NCBI RefSeq assembly: GCF_002746455.1
Contig: NZ_NWUW01000003.1
Coordinates: forward strand, 186,001 to 250,000
Direction: 5' to 3'
Origin: Bacillus fungorum
GTDB lineage: Bacteria; Bacillota; Bacilli; Bacillales; Bacillaceae_G
Length of the DNA stretch: 64,000 nt
Made by a program: the position numbers and the translations under genes. The notes beneath the pieces are model-generated. The model was not told the origin of the DNA. It saw only the letters and a list, made by a program, of their open reading frames with translations, and made no database searches. Positions 42,720 to 52,110 of the stretch are shown in pieces; the stretch's first letter is position 1; every line of letters begins with the position of its first letter.

Positions 42720-44099
42720 TTAAAGTTTTTGAATCGCACTCTCAATCCTCTTCACCAAATCAGCAGACACTTTATGAAAATATCCCAAAACTACCGTTCT
42801 AATATCATCGGATATAACCTTCAAATCACTAGCTAAGTTTTCAGCCAGATGTTCTTTTTCTATCGGTTTTAACTTCGTATAAAATTCACCAGCCTGGGTA
42901 AAGTCATCTTGTTTCGTAATAGAAGTTCTTTCAAGTTTACCTTCAACGTACCTTCCGTCACCGCTCGTTATTTGATTAGCAGGTGTCCAATTTTGTTGTT
43001 GGTTAATCGTTAATTTTCGGAATTCAGGTCCAATTCTTCTTCTTTGAGAATCACTGTAAATGTTAGCGCGACCTTGCAACATTTTATCATCTGATAGTTC
43101 TGCACCGTCTAGTAAATTAGAAGGGGAGAAGGCGACTTTTTCTACTTGCTCCATATAATTTTCAGGATTTTTATTTAATATCATTTTGCCCACTGGTATA
43201 AGAGGATACATCTTTTCATCCCATACTTTTGTATCGTCTAAAGGGTCATAAGAAAGATGCGCTTCATCTTTCGGGTCCATAAGCTGGACATATAAACCAT
43301 ATTCCACTGGTTTACCAGCCTCAATTGCATCATATAAATCTTTTCCGCTATAATTAGGGTTTTCGGCAGCAAGTTTATTTGCTTCCTCATTAGTAATAAA
43401 TTGTACACCTTCAAATGGGTACCAATGATACTTTACATACTTTCGATTACCTTCTGCATTTCTCCAAACATATGTATTTACACTATGTCCTGGAATGCGG
43501 CGAAGGCTTTTGGCCGTACCGTTATCAGAGTACAAACGGACAACGAAATGAATGGATTCAGGTGCTTTAGCGACAAAACTCCAAAATCTATTAGGGTCTA
43601 TTAAGTTATTTGTAGGTGAAGGTGACAACGCTTGAATTGTTTCAGGGAAACGCATCGGATCGCGAACAGAAAAGACAGGAATGTGATTACATAATAGATC
43701 GAAAATACCTTTTTTTGTATAAAATTTTGTAGAAAAACCGCGTACATTTCTAGAAGTATCAGGTGTTCCTTTCGTACTAACAGCTAATGAGAACCGAACC
43801 ATAACAGGAACTTTCTCATTAGAATGTTGTAAAAAACTTAGTCTAGTATGTTTAGACATTGGATAGATTGTTTGAAAATAACCGAACGCACCAAATCCTT
43901 TTACATGAACAGGTCTTTCTAAAATTTTTTCGTGAATAAATTCTTGTAACGCCTCGTGAAGCACACTATCTTGCTTAAGAACAGGACCGCGTGAACCAAC
44001 TGTTTGAGAGTGAAGTATAGCTGTTTCATTACGTTCGCCAGTTTCATTAAAGCCTTTCCTTAGTAAAGATTGCCCCTGTTTATCATAGTTTTCATCCAT
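42720..44099 (-). CDS. Heme catalase, short form
   Basis: A 459-residue monofunctional catalase that breaks down hydrogen peroxide. Active-site His65 (RPVHVKGFGAFG), Asn138 (LLCNHIPVFSVRDP) and heme-ligand Tyr348 (NIYSDSQRRRIGPEF) are all present. The YSDSQRRR form resembles KatX-type spore or stress catalases of Bacillus more than vegetative KatA. GGAGG precedes the ATG at good spacing. It is monocistronic. I could not identify a clear sigma-B or sporulation promoter in the 270-bp upstream gap. Confidence 0.93.
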   Translation of the reverse strand: MDENYDKQGQSLLRKGFNETGERNETAILHSQTVGSRGPVLKQDSVLHEALQEFIHEKILERPVHVKGFGAFGYFQTIYPMSKHTRLSFLQHSNEKVPVMVRFSLAVSTKGTPDTSRNVRGFSTKFYTKKGIFDLLCNHIPVFSVRDPMRFPETIQALSPSPTNNLIDPNRFWSFVAKAPESIHFVVRLYSDNGTAKSLRRIPGHSVNTYVWRNAEGNRKYVKYHWYPFEGVQFITNEEANKLAAENPNYSGKDLYDAIEAGKPVEYGLYVQLMDPKDEAHLSYDPLDDTKVWDEKMYPLIPVGKMILNKNPENYMEQVEKVAFSPSNLLDGAELSDDKMLQGRANIYSDSQRRRIGPEFRKLTINQQQNWTPANQITSGDGRYVEGKLERTSITKQDDFTQAGEFYTKLKPIEKEHLAENLASDLKVISDDIRTVVLGYFHKVSADLVKRIESAIQKL

Positions 44100-44370
44100 C
44101 TATATAGCCTCCAAATCTTTTTCGTAGATTGTTACTAAATATGATTCTATAGTCCAAATTATGTATGACATGGAAAGTTCAAAGTAGTAACAGACCGCTA
44201 GATGAAAAAAACGGGTATGTAGTGGACCTGTTGAAATAGAAGAAATTATGGAAAAATGAATATCGGGAAGAAAATCACTATTAAAATTTCAATCTTAAAA
44301 ATGAATTTATACATGACTTTATAGAGAATGAACATAAAAAAACAGGAAAAATAACTGGGAGGAATTTAAC

Positions 44371-45588
44371 ATGTCGGATTGGTTTCAATTAGATAAAGAA
44401 TATATGATGTCTACGTATTGTCGTACGAAGGTTGCGATAGAAAGAGGAGAAGGGTGTAAACTGTATGATGTGGATGGTAAAGAGTATGTAGATTTATTTT
44501 CTGGTGTCGGAGTGAACGTTTTAGGATATAATCACCCTAAAATCGTGCAAACAACAATGGAGCAAGTTACAAAATCGTTGCATCTACCGTTTCATTTTTT
44601 AAACCCAGTTGCGATTGAGTATGCAAAAAAATTAGTTGATTGCTCTTTAAAAAACGGAAAGGTCTTTTTTACAAACTCTGGTACGGAAGCGACAGAAACA
44701 ACGTTGAAATTAATTGACAAATATAGAGCTAATACGCATGAGGAACGTGAAGGAATCGTAGTGCTGAAGAATAGTTTCCACGGGCGTACGTTAGGAGCAC
44801 TTCATTTTACGAGACAAGAAAGTGTATATCAAAATTTCCCTAAAACATCGATTCCGGTATATGAAGTAGAGCGTGAGAATATAGAGCAATTAGAAGAAAC
44901 AATAATTCATGAAAATCCAATTGCGATTCTGTTAGAACCTGTATTAGGAAGCGGCGGTATATATCCTTTATCGGGTGAATATTTACATGGTGTTCAAAAC
45001 TTATGTGAGAAATATAATGTGCTTCTTATCGTTGATGAAGTTCAAAGTGGTATGGGTAGAACGGGAAAACTATTTGCTTATCAAAATTTCAATATTACAC
45101 CGGACATTATTCAAATTGGTAAAGGAGCAGGGGGCGGGATACCGCTAGGTGGAATTATTGTAGGTGAAAAGTTATGTAATGTATTTGCGCCAGGAGATCA
45201 CGGCACAACGTTTGCTCATTCATCAATGGGAACGGCTTTAGGGTTAACGGTTTTAAATACATTGATTGACGATGGTTTAATGCAAGAAGCGTATGAAATG
45301 TCACTATATTTAAATGATAAATTGCGAGAAATTCAGAATGAAAATTCTTATTATATTCAGGAAGTACGTCATGCTGGTATGATGTTTGGAATTAGTTTGA
45401 ATGATACGAATAAAAATGTAAAAAGAATACAGATAGAGCTAATGGAAAAAGGGATGTTAGTTGACGTTACACAAGGGAACATCATCCGCTTACTTCCTCC
45501 ATATATAATTACAAAAGAAGAAATTGATGCATTTATTTATGAGTTTATCTCTTGTATTCATAGTTTAGCAGCAATAGCAAGTGTTTAA
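44371..45588 (+). CDS. Class III PLP aminotransferase (acetylornithine/aspartate aminotransferase family)
   Basis: A 405-residue PLP enzyme: GVGVNVLGYNHP near the N-terminus, FFTNSGTEATETTLKL binding the PLP phosphate, LIVDEVQSGMGRTGKLFAYQ with the PLP-contacting Asp, and the Schiff-base Lys in IQIGKGAGGGIPLGG. Length and motifs fit ArgD/acetylornithine aminotransferases, but there is no arginine operon here, so the substrate is open. GGGAGGAATTT precedes the ATG. It is monocistronic, with a terminator after it. Confidence 0.9.
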   Translation: MSDWFQLDKEYMMSTYCRTKVAIERGEGCKLYDVDGKEYVDLFSGVGVNVLGYNHPKIVQTTMEQVTKSLHLPFHFLNPVAIEYAKKLVDCSLKNGKVFFTNSGTEATETTLKLIDKYRANTHEEREGIVVLKNSFHGRTLGALHFTRQESVYQNFPKTSIPVYEVERENIEQLEETIIHENPIAILLEPVLGSGGIYPLSGEYLHGVQNLCEKYNVLLIVDEVQSGMGRTGKLFAYQNFNITPDIIQIGKGAGGGIPLGGIIVGEKLCNVFAPGDHGTTFAHSSMGTALGLTVLNTLIDDGLMQEAYEMSLYLNDKLREIQNENSYYIQEVRHAGMMFGISLNDTNKNVKRIQIELMEKGMLVDVTQGNIIRLLPPYIITKEEIDAFIYEFISCIHSLAAIASV

Positions 45589-45890
45589 AAAGCTTTATGA
45601 AAAAGTACCTTATTTTTAATCCAACTAGGAAGAAAATAGGGGTGAAAAAAATAAATTTACGTATTAAAATAAAAAGCTGAAAAAGGTACTCGTATAGCGC
45701 CTTCTTCAGCTTTTTAAAATAGTAAATTACTTAACCTAGAGAGCATCTCATTGGACAAATAATTAATTATGTGAAACAATAATAACAGATAAGGAGACAT
45801 TAATTTTCCTTAAGTGCTTCGAATTAATTTTATTCAATAAGAGAAGGTGTGCTTAAAGAAGTTAAATTAAATAAGGAGCTGTTTTATTAT
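45589..45890. other. Intergenic region with terminator, before MFS gene
   Basis: The 302-bp gap contains the bidirectional-looking terminator at 45668-45716 and then A+T-rich sequence. No second gene is seen. The MFS ribosome binding site AAGGAG is at 45873-45878. Confidence 0.6.
45668..45716. terminator. Intrinsic terminator
   Basis: AAAAAGCTGAA and TTCAGCTTTTT arms, with inner AAGG/CCTT pairing. It lies 80 bp after the aminotransferase stop. Confidence 0.85.
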
Positions 45891-47348
45891 ATGCAACAAA
45901 ATAATGATTTAAATTTTGAACCTCAAGACGTTAATATTGTCAATCCTAAACAAGCCAGGAAAGCAGTAGTTGCTACTGGTATAGGGAATGCAATGGAGTG
46001 GTTTGACTTCGGATTATACGCGTATTTAGCGGTTATCTTAAGTCAATTATTCTTCTCAGGTGTTAATAATAGTGGATTGCAACTTGTACTTACATTCGGT
46101 ACATTTGCAGCAGCCTTTCTCGTTCGACCAATCGGAGGTGTATTCTTTGGTAGAATAGGAGATAAGTACGGCCGAAAAATCGTGTTAAGTACTACTATTA
46201 TTTTAATGGCACTTTCTACATTATTCATCGCATTACTACCAACCTATGAACAAATTGGTGTATGGGCACCAATACTACTTTTAGTTGCCCGAATGATTCA
46301 AGGCTTCTCTACAGGCGGCGAATATTCAGGAGCAATGGTTTATATCGCAGAATCTTCTCCAGATAAAAAGCGTGGTATACTCGGTAGTGGTCTTGAAATT
46401 GGAACACTCTCAGGTTACATTGCTGCATCGGTAATTGTTACCATTTTGACGTTATTGTTAACAGATGAGCAAATGCTCAGCTGGGGCTGGCGTATTCCTT
46501 TCTTAATAGCTGCACCAATTGGTTTGGTCGGTTTATATTTACGTCGTCATTTAGATGAATCTCCAATCTTTGAAGGGATGGAAAAAGCACAAGAGGAATC
46601 TGAAGACAACGAACAATTTTCATTTATGGATATATTAAAATATCACAAAAAAGACTTCTTATTAAGCACAGTAATTGTTGCCTTCTTTAACATTACAAAC
46701 TATATGATCCTTTCGTATATTCCTTCTTATCTAACTCAAGTACTTAAAGTCGAAGAAACAACAGGCTTATTAATTATTTCTATTACGATGGCACTTATGA
46801 TTCCACTGGCACTTTATTTCGGTAAATTAAGTGATAAAATTGGTAATAAACGCGTCGTGCAAATTGGTTTGCTTGGTTTAACTGTATTTGCAATTCCAGC
46901 ATTTTTACTAATAGGTAACGGACATATTGCAGCTATATTTGCAGGTATTTTCGTACTAGGTTTCTTCCTAAGTGTTTATGAGGGAACATTACCTTCATTA
47001 TTACCATCACTATTTTTCACTGATGTACGTTATCGAGCACTTTCGATTTCCTTTAATATTTCTGTATCAATATTCGGTGGAACAACACCGCTCGTATGTT
47101 CATACTTAGTTCATGCAACCGGTAACCCGCTTGCCCCAGCATTTTATTTAGCAGGTGTAAGTATTATTGGATTAGTCGTATTTAGTGTATTATTCGTTAC
47201 AACTTCAGGACGTGCGCTAAAAGGTTCATATCCTACAGTAGAAACGAAAAAAGAAGCACACCTAATCGCTAAAGAAGACCCTGAAGAAACACTTTGGTGG
47301 CATGAAGAGTCATTAGAAATTGAAGCAGGGAAAAACGCGTCAATTTAA
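45891..47348 (+). CDS. MFS transporter, metabolite:H+ symporter (ProP-like) family
   Basis: A 485-residue transporter with 12 membrane segments. The MHS signature GNAMEWFDFGLYAYLA opens it, followed by the conserved loop GRIGDKYGRK and the second-half equivalent GKLSDKIGNKR. The family moves compatible solutes, dicarboxylates or similar compounds with protons. ATG at 45891 is 12 nt from AAGGAG; a GTG start at 45849 is upstream of that site. Its terminator carries an inserted 138-bp element. Confidence 0.93.
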   Translation: MQQNNDLNFEPQDVNIVNPKQARKAVVATGIGNAMEWFDFGLYAYLAVILSQLFFSGVNNSGLQLVLTFGTFAAAFLVRPIGGVFFGRIGDKYGRKIVLSTTIILMALSTLFIALLPTYEQIGVWAPILLLVARMIQGFSTGGEYSGAMVYIAESSPDKKRGILGSGLEIGTLSGYIAASVIVTILTLLLTDEQMLSWGWRIPFLIAAPIGLVGLYLRRHLDESPIFEGMEKAQEESEDNEQFSFMDILKYHKKDFLLSTVIVAFFNITNYMILSYIPSYLTQVLKVEETTGLLIISITMALMIPLALYFGKLSDKIGNKRVVQIGLLGLTVFAIPAFLLIGNGHIAAIFAGIFVLGFFLSVYEGTLPSLLPSLFFTDVRYRALSISFNISVSIFGGTTPLVCSYLVHATGNPLAPAFYLAGVSIIGLVVFSVLFVTTSGRALKGSYPTVETKKEAHLIAKEDPEETLWWHEESLEIEAGKNASI

Positions 47349-47366
47349 AAAGTAACGTGGAAATAT

Positions 47367-47544
47367 AAAAAGACTCCTATGAAAATGAAGGCACTGAAAA
47401 AGTGATTGCTTTGAAAAAATAACGTGTATTTTATCGATATATAGAAAAACAAAGGATTCCATTACCTGTATATAGTAGGTGGTGGGTTCCTTTTTCTTAT
47501 TAGGTGGACTTTTTCAGTGGCCTCATGAAAATAGGAGTCTTTTT
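47367..47544 (+). terminator. MFS terminator split by a small mobile element
   Basis: The arms AAAAAGACTCCTAT (47367-47380) and ATAGGAGTCTTTTT (47531-47544) are perfectly complementary. If the 138-bp insert and one 8-bp repeat are removed, they form a 14-bp stem with a GAAA tetraloop and T tract, a classic terminator. Confidence 0.85.
47387..47524. mobile_element. MITE-like element, 138 bp, with 8-bp target duplication
   Basis: Ends are GAAGGCACTGAAAAAGT (left) and, reverse-complemented, GAGGCCACTGAAAAAGT (right). The element is flanked by ATGAAAAT on both sides (47379-47386 and 47525-47532). It has no coding capacity and an internal AAAGGA...TCCTTT dyad. It sits exactly in the loop of the MFS terminator. 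The parent insertion sequence family is not identified. Confidence 0.82.
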
Positions 47545-47550
47545 GTTGTG

Positions 47551-48660
47551 TTATTTTTTTCTTTTCTTCAAGCTTTTCTGATACACGTAAAGCTTATGAA
47601 CCTCTTCTTTAAATTCTTGCAAAAGTACGGTGTTTTCCTCATTTGAATAACGCACTGTATTATAAGCGTCTATAATAATATCACTCTGAATATTTACATC
47701 TTCTTCATGGTTTATTCTTTCCAGCCAAGCCTCAACAGTTTCTCCTCGTTTTCTATTTAATGGGGGGATTAACTTACTCTCAAGCTTGAAAATTTCCTTC
47801 CGAATTTCGTTATGTGGCGGTTTATTTCGTTTAAAACGATTTTGGCTCATTCCTTCTTTATTAGTGATGATAGTAGATTCGAAGGCAGGCATATTTGGTA
47901 AACTTAAATATTTTCGTTTTTTTATTATTTTCCAAACGACGTAAATAGCGATGGTTGTACATACTATTATTGTAATGCTATTTATGAGAGTTGGATCAAA
48001 AAGACGCTGTCCAAACTCATCCTTAATTTGAGGATCCTTTAAATTCCCTTTATTCGACCAAAAATCATCAGTTTCTTTTAATTCAGCTGCTGAAAATAGC
48101 GGATTGATAGCGTAACCGAATCCTAATGCAACTACTTGGATAATATAAGAAAAAATAAGACGTATATAAGGGAATGCTAGAATAAGTAAAGCACAAATTG
48201 TTCCGATTGTAATAATAGAAGTAAAACGTAATAGCTGTTGATTACGATTGGAACCTGTTAACCAAAACGCAATCATAATGTGTAAGACTAATAGTAATAA
48301 TTTCCATAACGGTGGAAACGGCGCATAAAATATAGCTGAAACACCAAACCATATAATACCGCCTAACGATTTTTGAACTGGATATCCAGGTCCGACTACG
48401 TGTACGATAAAGAAGAAAAGCGGTAACATAATTGTGCCAAATAGAGAGAAAGGTAGAAGGAAAGAACAACCGATTATTTGAGTCATTAACAGAATGACAA
48501 ATCCTATTGTTTTTTTCTTCATTAATTTATGAATAAGAAATACGCTAATATAGCCTGTTGCTAAAAATATAGCAACAGCAACAAGTTCATCTCTTTCTGT
48601 TAATAACGAAAGGAGGAGCAGCAGAATAAAGTCATTAACGTGATAGAGCCAAGTTTTCAA
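47551..48660 (-). CDS. Membrane protein with C-terminal DUF4129-like domain
   Basis: A predicted membrane protein with about six to seven N-terminal helices, a loop, another helix near IITIVCTTIAIYVVWKI, and a cytosolic C-terminal part with TVEAWLERI and EEVHKLYVYQK, as in DUF4129. It is third in a moxR-DUF58-DUF4129 operon. The start is uncertain: ATG at 48723 lies deep inside the DUF58 gene, whereas TTG at 48660 has GGTGG upstream and leaves a 26-bp overlap, so it is used here. Its role with MoxR is probably in cell-surface protein assembly, by family analogy. Confidence 0.78.
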   Translation of the reverse strand: MKTWLYHVNDFILLLLLSLLTERDELVAVAIFLATGYISVFLIHKLMKKKTIGFVILLMTQIIGCSFLLPFSLFGTIMLPLFFFIVHVVGPGYPVQKSLGGIIWFGVSAIFYAPFPPLWKLLLLVLHIMIAFWLTGSNRNQQLLRFTSIITIGTICALLILAFPYIRLIFSYIIQVVALGFGYAINPLFSAAELKETDDFWSNKGNLKDPQIKDEFGQRLFDPTLINSITIIVCTTIAIYVVWKIIKKRKYLSLPNMPAFESTIITNKEGMSQNRFKRNKPPHNEIRKEIFKLESKLIPPLNRKRGETVEAWLERINHEEDVNIQSDIIIDAYNTVRYSNEENTVLLQEFKEEVHKLYVYQKSLKKRKK

Positions 48661-49798
48661 GCTTTTCCACCATCCCTTCGTTAGTAATGAGAAACGTAGG
48701 CTGCGAGAGAAGAGGGAGTTCATTTCTCTGTAAACCAATGTATATCATTGTAGACGTTCGTTCTCTTTTTCTCGTTACATAATGAAGAAATCCTTGTTTC
48801 GGAAGTAACGTACTATCATCTGAAATACGTGCTAATTCTTCTAAAGATATTCCGTAATGTGCTTGCCCTTCGTTTAATGGTAAGTGCAGAGGACCACCTT
48901 CAGCTAATACACTAATAAATAATTCAAACGGTATTTGATGCTTCGTTGCGTATTGACAAATGTATGTTGCAAATGAAATAAGGTCTTCTATATTATCTTT
49001 CCAACCAAAACCGCGATCAGCAGCTAAAGAAAGACAAATTGTCCAACTATAATTTTTAACAGGTTCATATTGCTTTGCCTGTAATTCCTGCATTTTAGCA
49101 GATGCTTTCCAATGAATTGAGCGGAAAGATTCACGTTCGTATCGTTTAACACCGATAATAGATGTTTCATCATTGTAAAAAGAAAAATTCGTTCGATAAG
49201 AACCATTTAAAAGTTGCTGAAGTTCTTGCAAACCTGCTACTTCTTTAGGAGAAGGGTACACAATAATTTCAGTCCGTAATTTATCAAAAATGGGTAAATG
49301 TACAGTTAAAAGATGAAAAGGATCTTTCAAGACACATTCGAATTGTTCAATTTGAAACACACCACGTTTCGTTGCGGTTAATGTTAAATCCCATTTTTGC
49401 GCCGAATGAGCAGGTTGTGAAAACGGGAAAGAGAATAGTGTTTTTGATATTTGTTCAATTCCTTGATCTTTATGCGGTATTAGGGATGGGTCTAAATGAA
49501 AATAACAAACACCATTAACGAGTGGTATATTTGCTCCATTTTTTAAATGAATAAAAAACTGCCCAGATTCATTAGGAAAAAGCCGAGTAGTTTGTTTCTC
49601 GTTGACCACTTCAAATGTTTTCTCAATGTAAGCGACATATTTATAAATGAAAATCGCAAATAAGTAATAGAAGAAAAAGAAAAACATAATGATTCGTTGC
49701 GGCATAAAAAACGTAAATAGTATAGCGCCTGGGACAGTTAGTTGAATAATATGGAGTTGGAAAAATAACGGTACAGTTACAACGCGCTGTCCATTCAT
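48635..49798 (-). CDS. DUF58 domain-containing protein
   Basis: A 387-residue protein with two N-terminal membrane helices (about 11-50). A beta-rich middle region follows, then the DUF58 signature with YERESFRSIHWKASAKMQEL and a von Willebrand A-like region. MoxR-DUF58 pairs act as ATPase and adaptor or substrate in assembling complexes. The ATG overlaps the moxR stop by 4 bp, giving translational coupling. A DUF4129 gene follows. Confidence 0.93.
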   Translation of the reverse strand: MNGQRVVTVPLFFQLHIIQLTVPGAILFTFFMPQRIIMFFFFFYYLFAIFIYKYVAYIEKTFEVVNEKQTTRLFPNESGQFFIHLKNGANIPLVNGVCYFHLDPSLIPHKDQGIEQISKTLFSFPFSQPAHSAQKWDLTLTATKRGVFQIEQFECVLKDPFHLLTVHLPIFDKLRTEIIVYPSPKEVAGLQELQQLLNGSYRTNFSFYNDETSIIGVKRYERESFRSIHWKASAKMQELQAKQYEPVKNYSWTICLSLAADRGFGWKDNIEDLISFATYICQYATKHQIPFELFISVLAEGGPLHLPLNEGQAHYGISLEELARISDDSTLLPKQGFLHYVTRKRERTSTMIYIGLQRNELPLLSQPTFLITNEGMVEKLENLALSR

Positions 49799-50724
49799 GC
49801 TTGCTCAATCTCCACTGGTACGTCAACTTCTTTTAAAATTCTTTTCATAATTTCATTTTTGGTCGTACGTAATGCGCCTTCCATTGATAAGACGATACGG
49901 TGATTCCAAACAGAAGGAACTAACAATTGTATATCCTCAGGCGTGCAATATTCTCTCTCGCGTAAAAAGGCTAGTGCTTGAACTGCTCGCACTAAAGCAA
50001 GTGTGGCACGTGGACTTACACCGTTAGCGATATAATCATGATTTCTTGTAGCATGAGCAAGCTTAATGATGTAATGTTCTAACGGTTCTGATACGAAAAT
50101 TTCTTTCACTCGTTTCTGTGCTTCTAAAATAGCATCTAAAGTAATAACAGATGTGACACTTTCTAGTGGTGTATCGTTACGAAAACGTCGCATCATTTGT
50201 AGCTCATCTTCAGGATTCGGATAACCTATAGAAATTGTCATTAAAAAACGATCAAGCTGTGCATCTGGGAGAGGGAAAGTTCCTTGTGATTCAATTGGGT
50301 TTTGCGTCGCAATAACAAAGAACGGTTTCGGAAGCGGAGTAGACTGCTTTTCAAGCGTTACTTGCCTTTCTTCCATCGCTTCTAACAAACTAGACTGTGT
50401 TCTCGGCATTGCACGGTTAATTTCATCTGCTAGCAAAATGTTTGTCATAACTGGTCCAATTCTTAACTCAAATTCACTTGTTTTTGGGTTGAAGTATTCA
50501 ATACCTGTTACATCACTTGGAAGTACATCCGGTGTAAATTGGACGCGAGAAAAATTACCACCAATACTTTTTGAAAGTGTTTTCGCAAGTAACGTTTTCC
50601 CAGTACCAGGCACATCTTCGAGTAATACATGCCCGTCAGCAAGCAAGGAAACAAGGAGTAAATCTATTACATTCTCTTTGCCAACAAACACAGAACTTAT
50701 ATTTTTTTTAAATTTATTTATCAT
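49795..50724 (-). CDS. MoxR family AAA+ ATPase
   Basis: A 309-residue AAA+ chaperone-like ATPase. Walker A is EDVPGTGKTLLAK, Walker B is ILLADEINRAMP, sensor 1 lies in FFVIATQNPIESQGTFPLPDAQLDRF, and the C-terminal lid contains GVSPRATLALVRA. ATG 50724 follows GAAAGGAATG; the frame start at 50742 is less likely. It heads the moxR-DUF58-DUF4129 operon. A truncated paralog lies at 38068. Confidence 0.94.
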   Translation of the reverse strand: MINKFKKNISSVFVGKENVIDLLLVSLLADGHVLLEDVPGTGKTLLAKTLSKSIGGNFSRVQFTPDVLPSDVTGIEYFNPKTSEFELRIGPVMTNILLADEINRAMPRTQSSLLEAMEERQVTLEKQSTPLPKPFFVIATQNPIESQGTFPLPDAQLDRFLMTISIGYPNPEDELQMMRRFRNDTPLESVTSVITLDAILEAQKRVKEIFVSEPLEHYIIKLAHATRNHDYIANGVSPRATLALVRAVQALAFLREREYCTPEDIQLLVPSVWNHRIVLSMEGALRTTKNEIMKRILKEVDVPVEIEQA

Positions 50725-50840
50725 ATGTATCATTCCTTTCAAAATATAAACGGATATTTCTGTATTTTAACAAATTATTCAGAAAATTGATATGATTTTT
50801 CAATTCAAAGAAATAAATATTTGATTATTTAATTATACTC

Positions 50841-50918
50841 TTGCATATTTCGGAATCTGAATATATAATATCGTTATACGATATATCGCAAGCCGATATA
50901 TCAACGGGCGATGTATCG
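50841..50918 (+). promoter_or_regulatory. PadR promoter with three 10-bp palindromes every 15 bp
   Basis: TTGCAT (50841-50846) and TATAAT (50864-50869), with a 17-bp spacer, form the promoter. CGATATATCG (50879), CGATATATCA (50894) and CGATGTATCG (50909) follow at an exact 15-bp period; the last reaches the ribosome binding site CGGAGG. Confidence 0.82.
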
Positions 50919-50930
50919 GAGGTAGTTATA

Positions 50931-51248
50931 ATGAATGTGAAAGCGCAAAAATATATTCCGTTAACTGAAGCGACATATTACATATTGTTGTCATTAGTGA
51001 AGCCAATGCACGGTTACGGAATTATGCAAATGGTAGAAGAGATGACAAATGGAGAAGTAAAACTCGGCCCTGGTACTTTATATGGGAATACAACGAAGTT
51101 ATTAAAAGAGAAATTGATTGTGGAAGTTGCTTCTACAGATAGAAAGAAGTGCTATGAGTTAACGACCTTTGGGAGAGAAGTGTTAGAGCTCGAGTACAAC
51201 AGATTGCAGAGATCTGTAAGGAATGGAAATAGTATATTAGGGGAGTGA
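50931..51248 (+). CDS. PadR family transcriptional regulator
   Basis: A 105-residue PadR-s1 regulator: LTEATYYILLSLVKPMHGYGIMQ and LGPGTLYGNTTKLLKEKLI form the winged helix, with a short C-terminal helix. ATG 50931 follows CGGAGG; an in-frame start at 50841 would read through the promoter and operator and is rejected. A DUF2812 gene follows 4-7 bp later, the usual PadR-DUF2812 pair in Firmicutes. Autoregulation through the upstream array is likely. Confidence 0.92.
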   Translation: MNVKAQKYIPLTEATYYILLSLVKPMHGYGIMQMVEEMTNGEVKLGPGTLYGNTTKLLKEKLIVEVASTDRKKCYELTTFGREVLELEYNRLQRSVRNGNSILGE

Positions 51249-51252
51249 ATGG

Positions 51253-51792
51253 ATGATGGAGACTAAAAGGGTATTCAAATTTTTTACTGCATGGAATTTA
51301 GAAAAAGAAGAAGCTTTTTTACGAAAGATGCATCAACAAGGTTGGGGATTACAAAAATATAATTTAATGTATACGTTTAAGAAAACTGAGCCGAAAGATA
51401 TAATCTATAAAGCCGATTTTAGATTGGCCTATAGCGATTCAAAAGAAAAACAACAAGAGTATTTCGAAATATACGAAATGTCAGGTTGGAAACGCGTAAC
51501 AAGTTTCACAAGCTGGAATTATTTTTGTAAAGAAGTAGAAGAGGAAAATGAGTTGCCTGATATATATTCAGATAAGGAGACGAGGATACAAAAACTAAAT
51601 GAATTATTGCTATTCCTTGTTATTGTATCAGCAAGTATATTACCATCAATGTATAACCTATTTTTAAGCCCGATGGAATCAAGAGTGCCAATTTGGGCGA
51701 AAGTTATGACAGGTCTTTCAGGTTGTATGTGGATGTATTTCTTTATAAGACTCTCTTGGAAAATTAAGAAATTAAAAAGTGAAATATTATAA
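51253..51792 (+). CDS. DUF2812 membrane protein
   Basis: A 179-residue protein. The N-terminal soluble DUF2812 domain (about 1-105) has FTAWNLEKEEAFLRKMHQQG and the repeated-looking GWGLQKYN and GWKRVTSF elements. Two C-terminal membrane helices follow (about 115-135 and 148-168). It has a role as an anti-regulator or sensor partner of PadR only by association. Starts at 51253 or 51256 are equally plausible after the preceding GGGGAGTGA. Confidence 0.88.
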   Translation: MMETKRVFKFFTAWNLEKEEAFLRKMHQQGWGLQKYNLMYTFKKTEPKDIIYKADFRLAYSDSKEKQQEYFEIYEMSGWKRVTSFTSWNYFCKEVEEENELPDIYSDKETRIQKLNELLLFLVIVSASILPSMYNLFLSPMESRVPIWAKVMTGLSGCMWMYFFIRLSWKIKKLKSEIL

Positions 51793-52110
51793 TAAAAAGT
51801 GGAGTTCAAAAGAAGTTGATGCGGGAAATCGGAATTAACTTCTTTTGTCTCTATATAAACGTAACTTGTTCACTCTTTTTTACATAATAAAAACTTTGCA
51901 ATTAAGGTATAGAACTACCAGTTATAGTTAACTTACCAAAGAAAAATCAAAAATGAATAAGAAACGATTCTTAATAATAAACTACTAGTTAAAATGATCT
52001 GAAATCCTATATATTAATATTATTTGATGCACTGCCTTTTTGAATATTAACAAAAGAGTGCGAAGTTTATAATAAGGAAGAGATACGTTTTTTATTACCG
52101 TATTAAACGA
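51793..52110. other. Intergenic region, nothing recognised
   Basis: Between the DUF2812 stop and the terminator of the zinc-ribbon gene lie about 320 bp of A+T-rich sequence. There is a short repeat of GAAGTTGA/TTAACTTC near 51810-51845 that may terminate the PadR operon. No supported gene. Confidence 0.5.
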
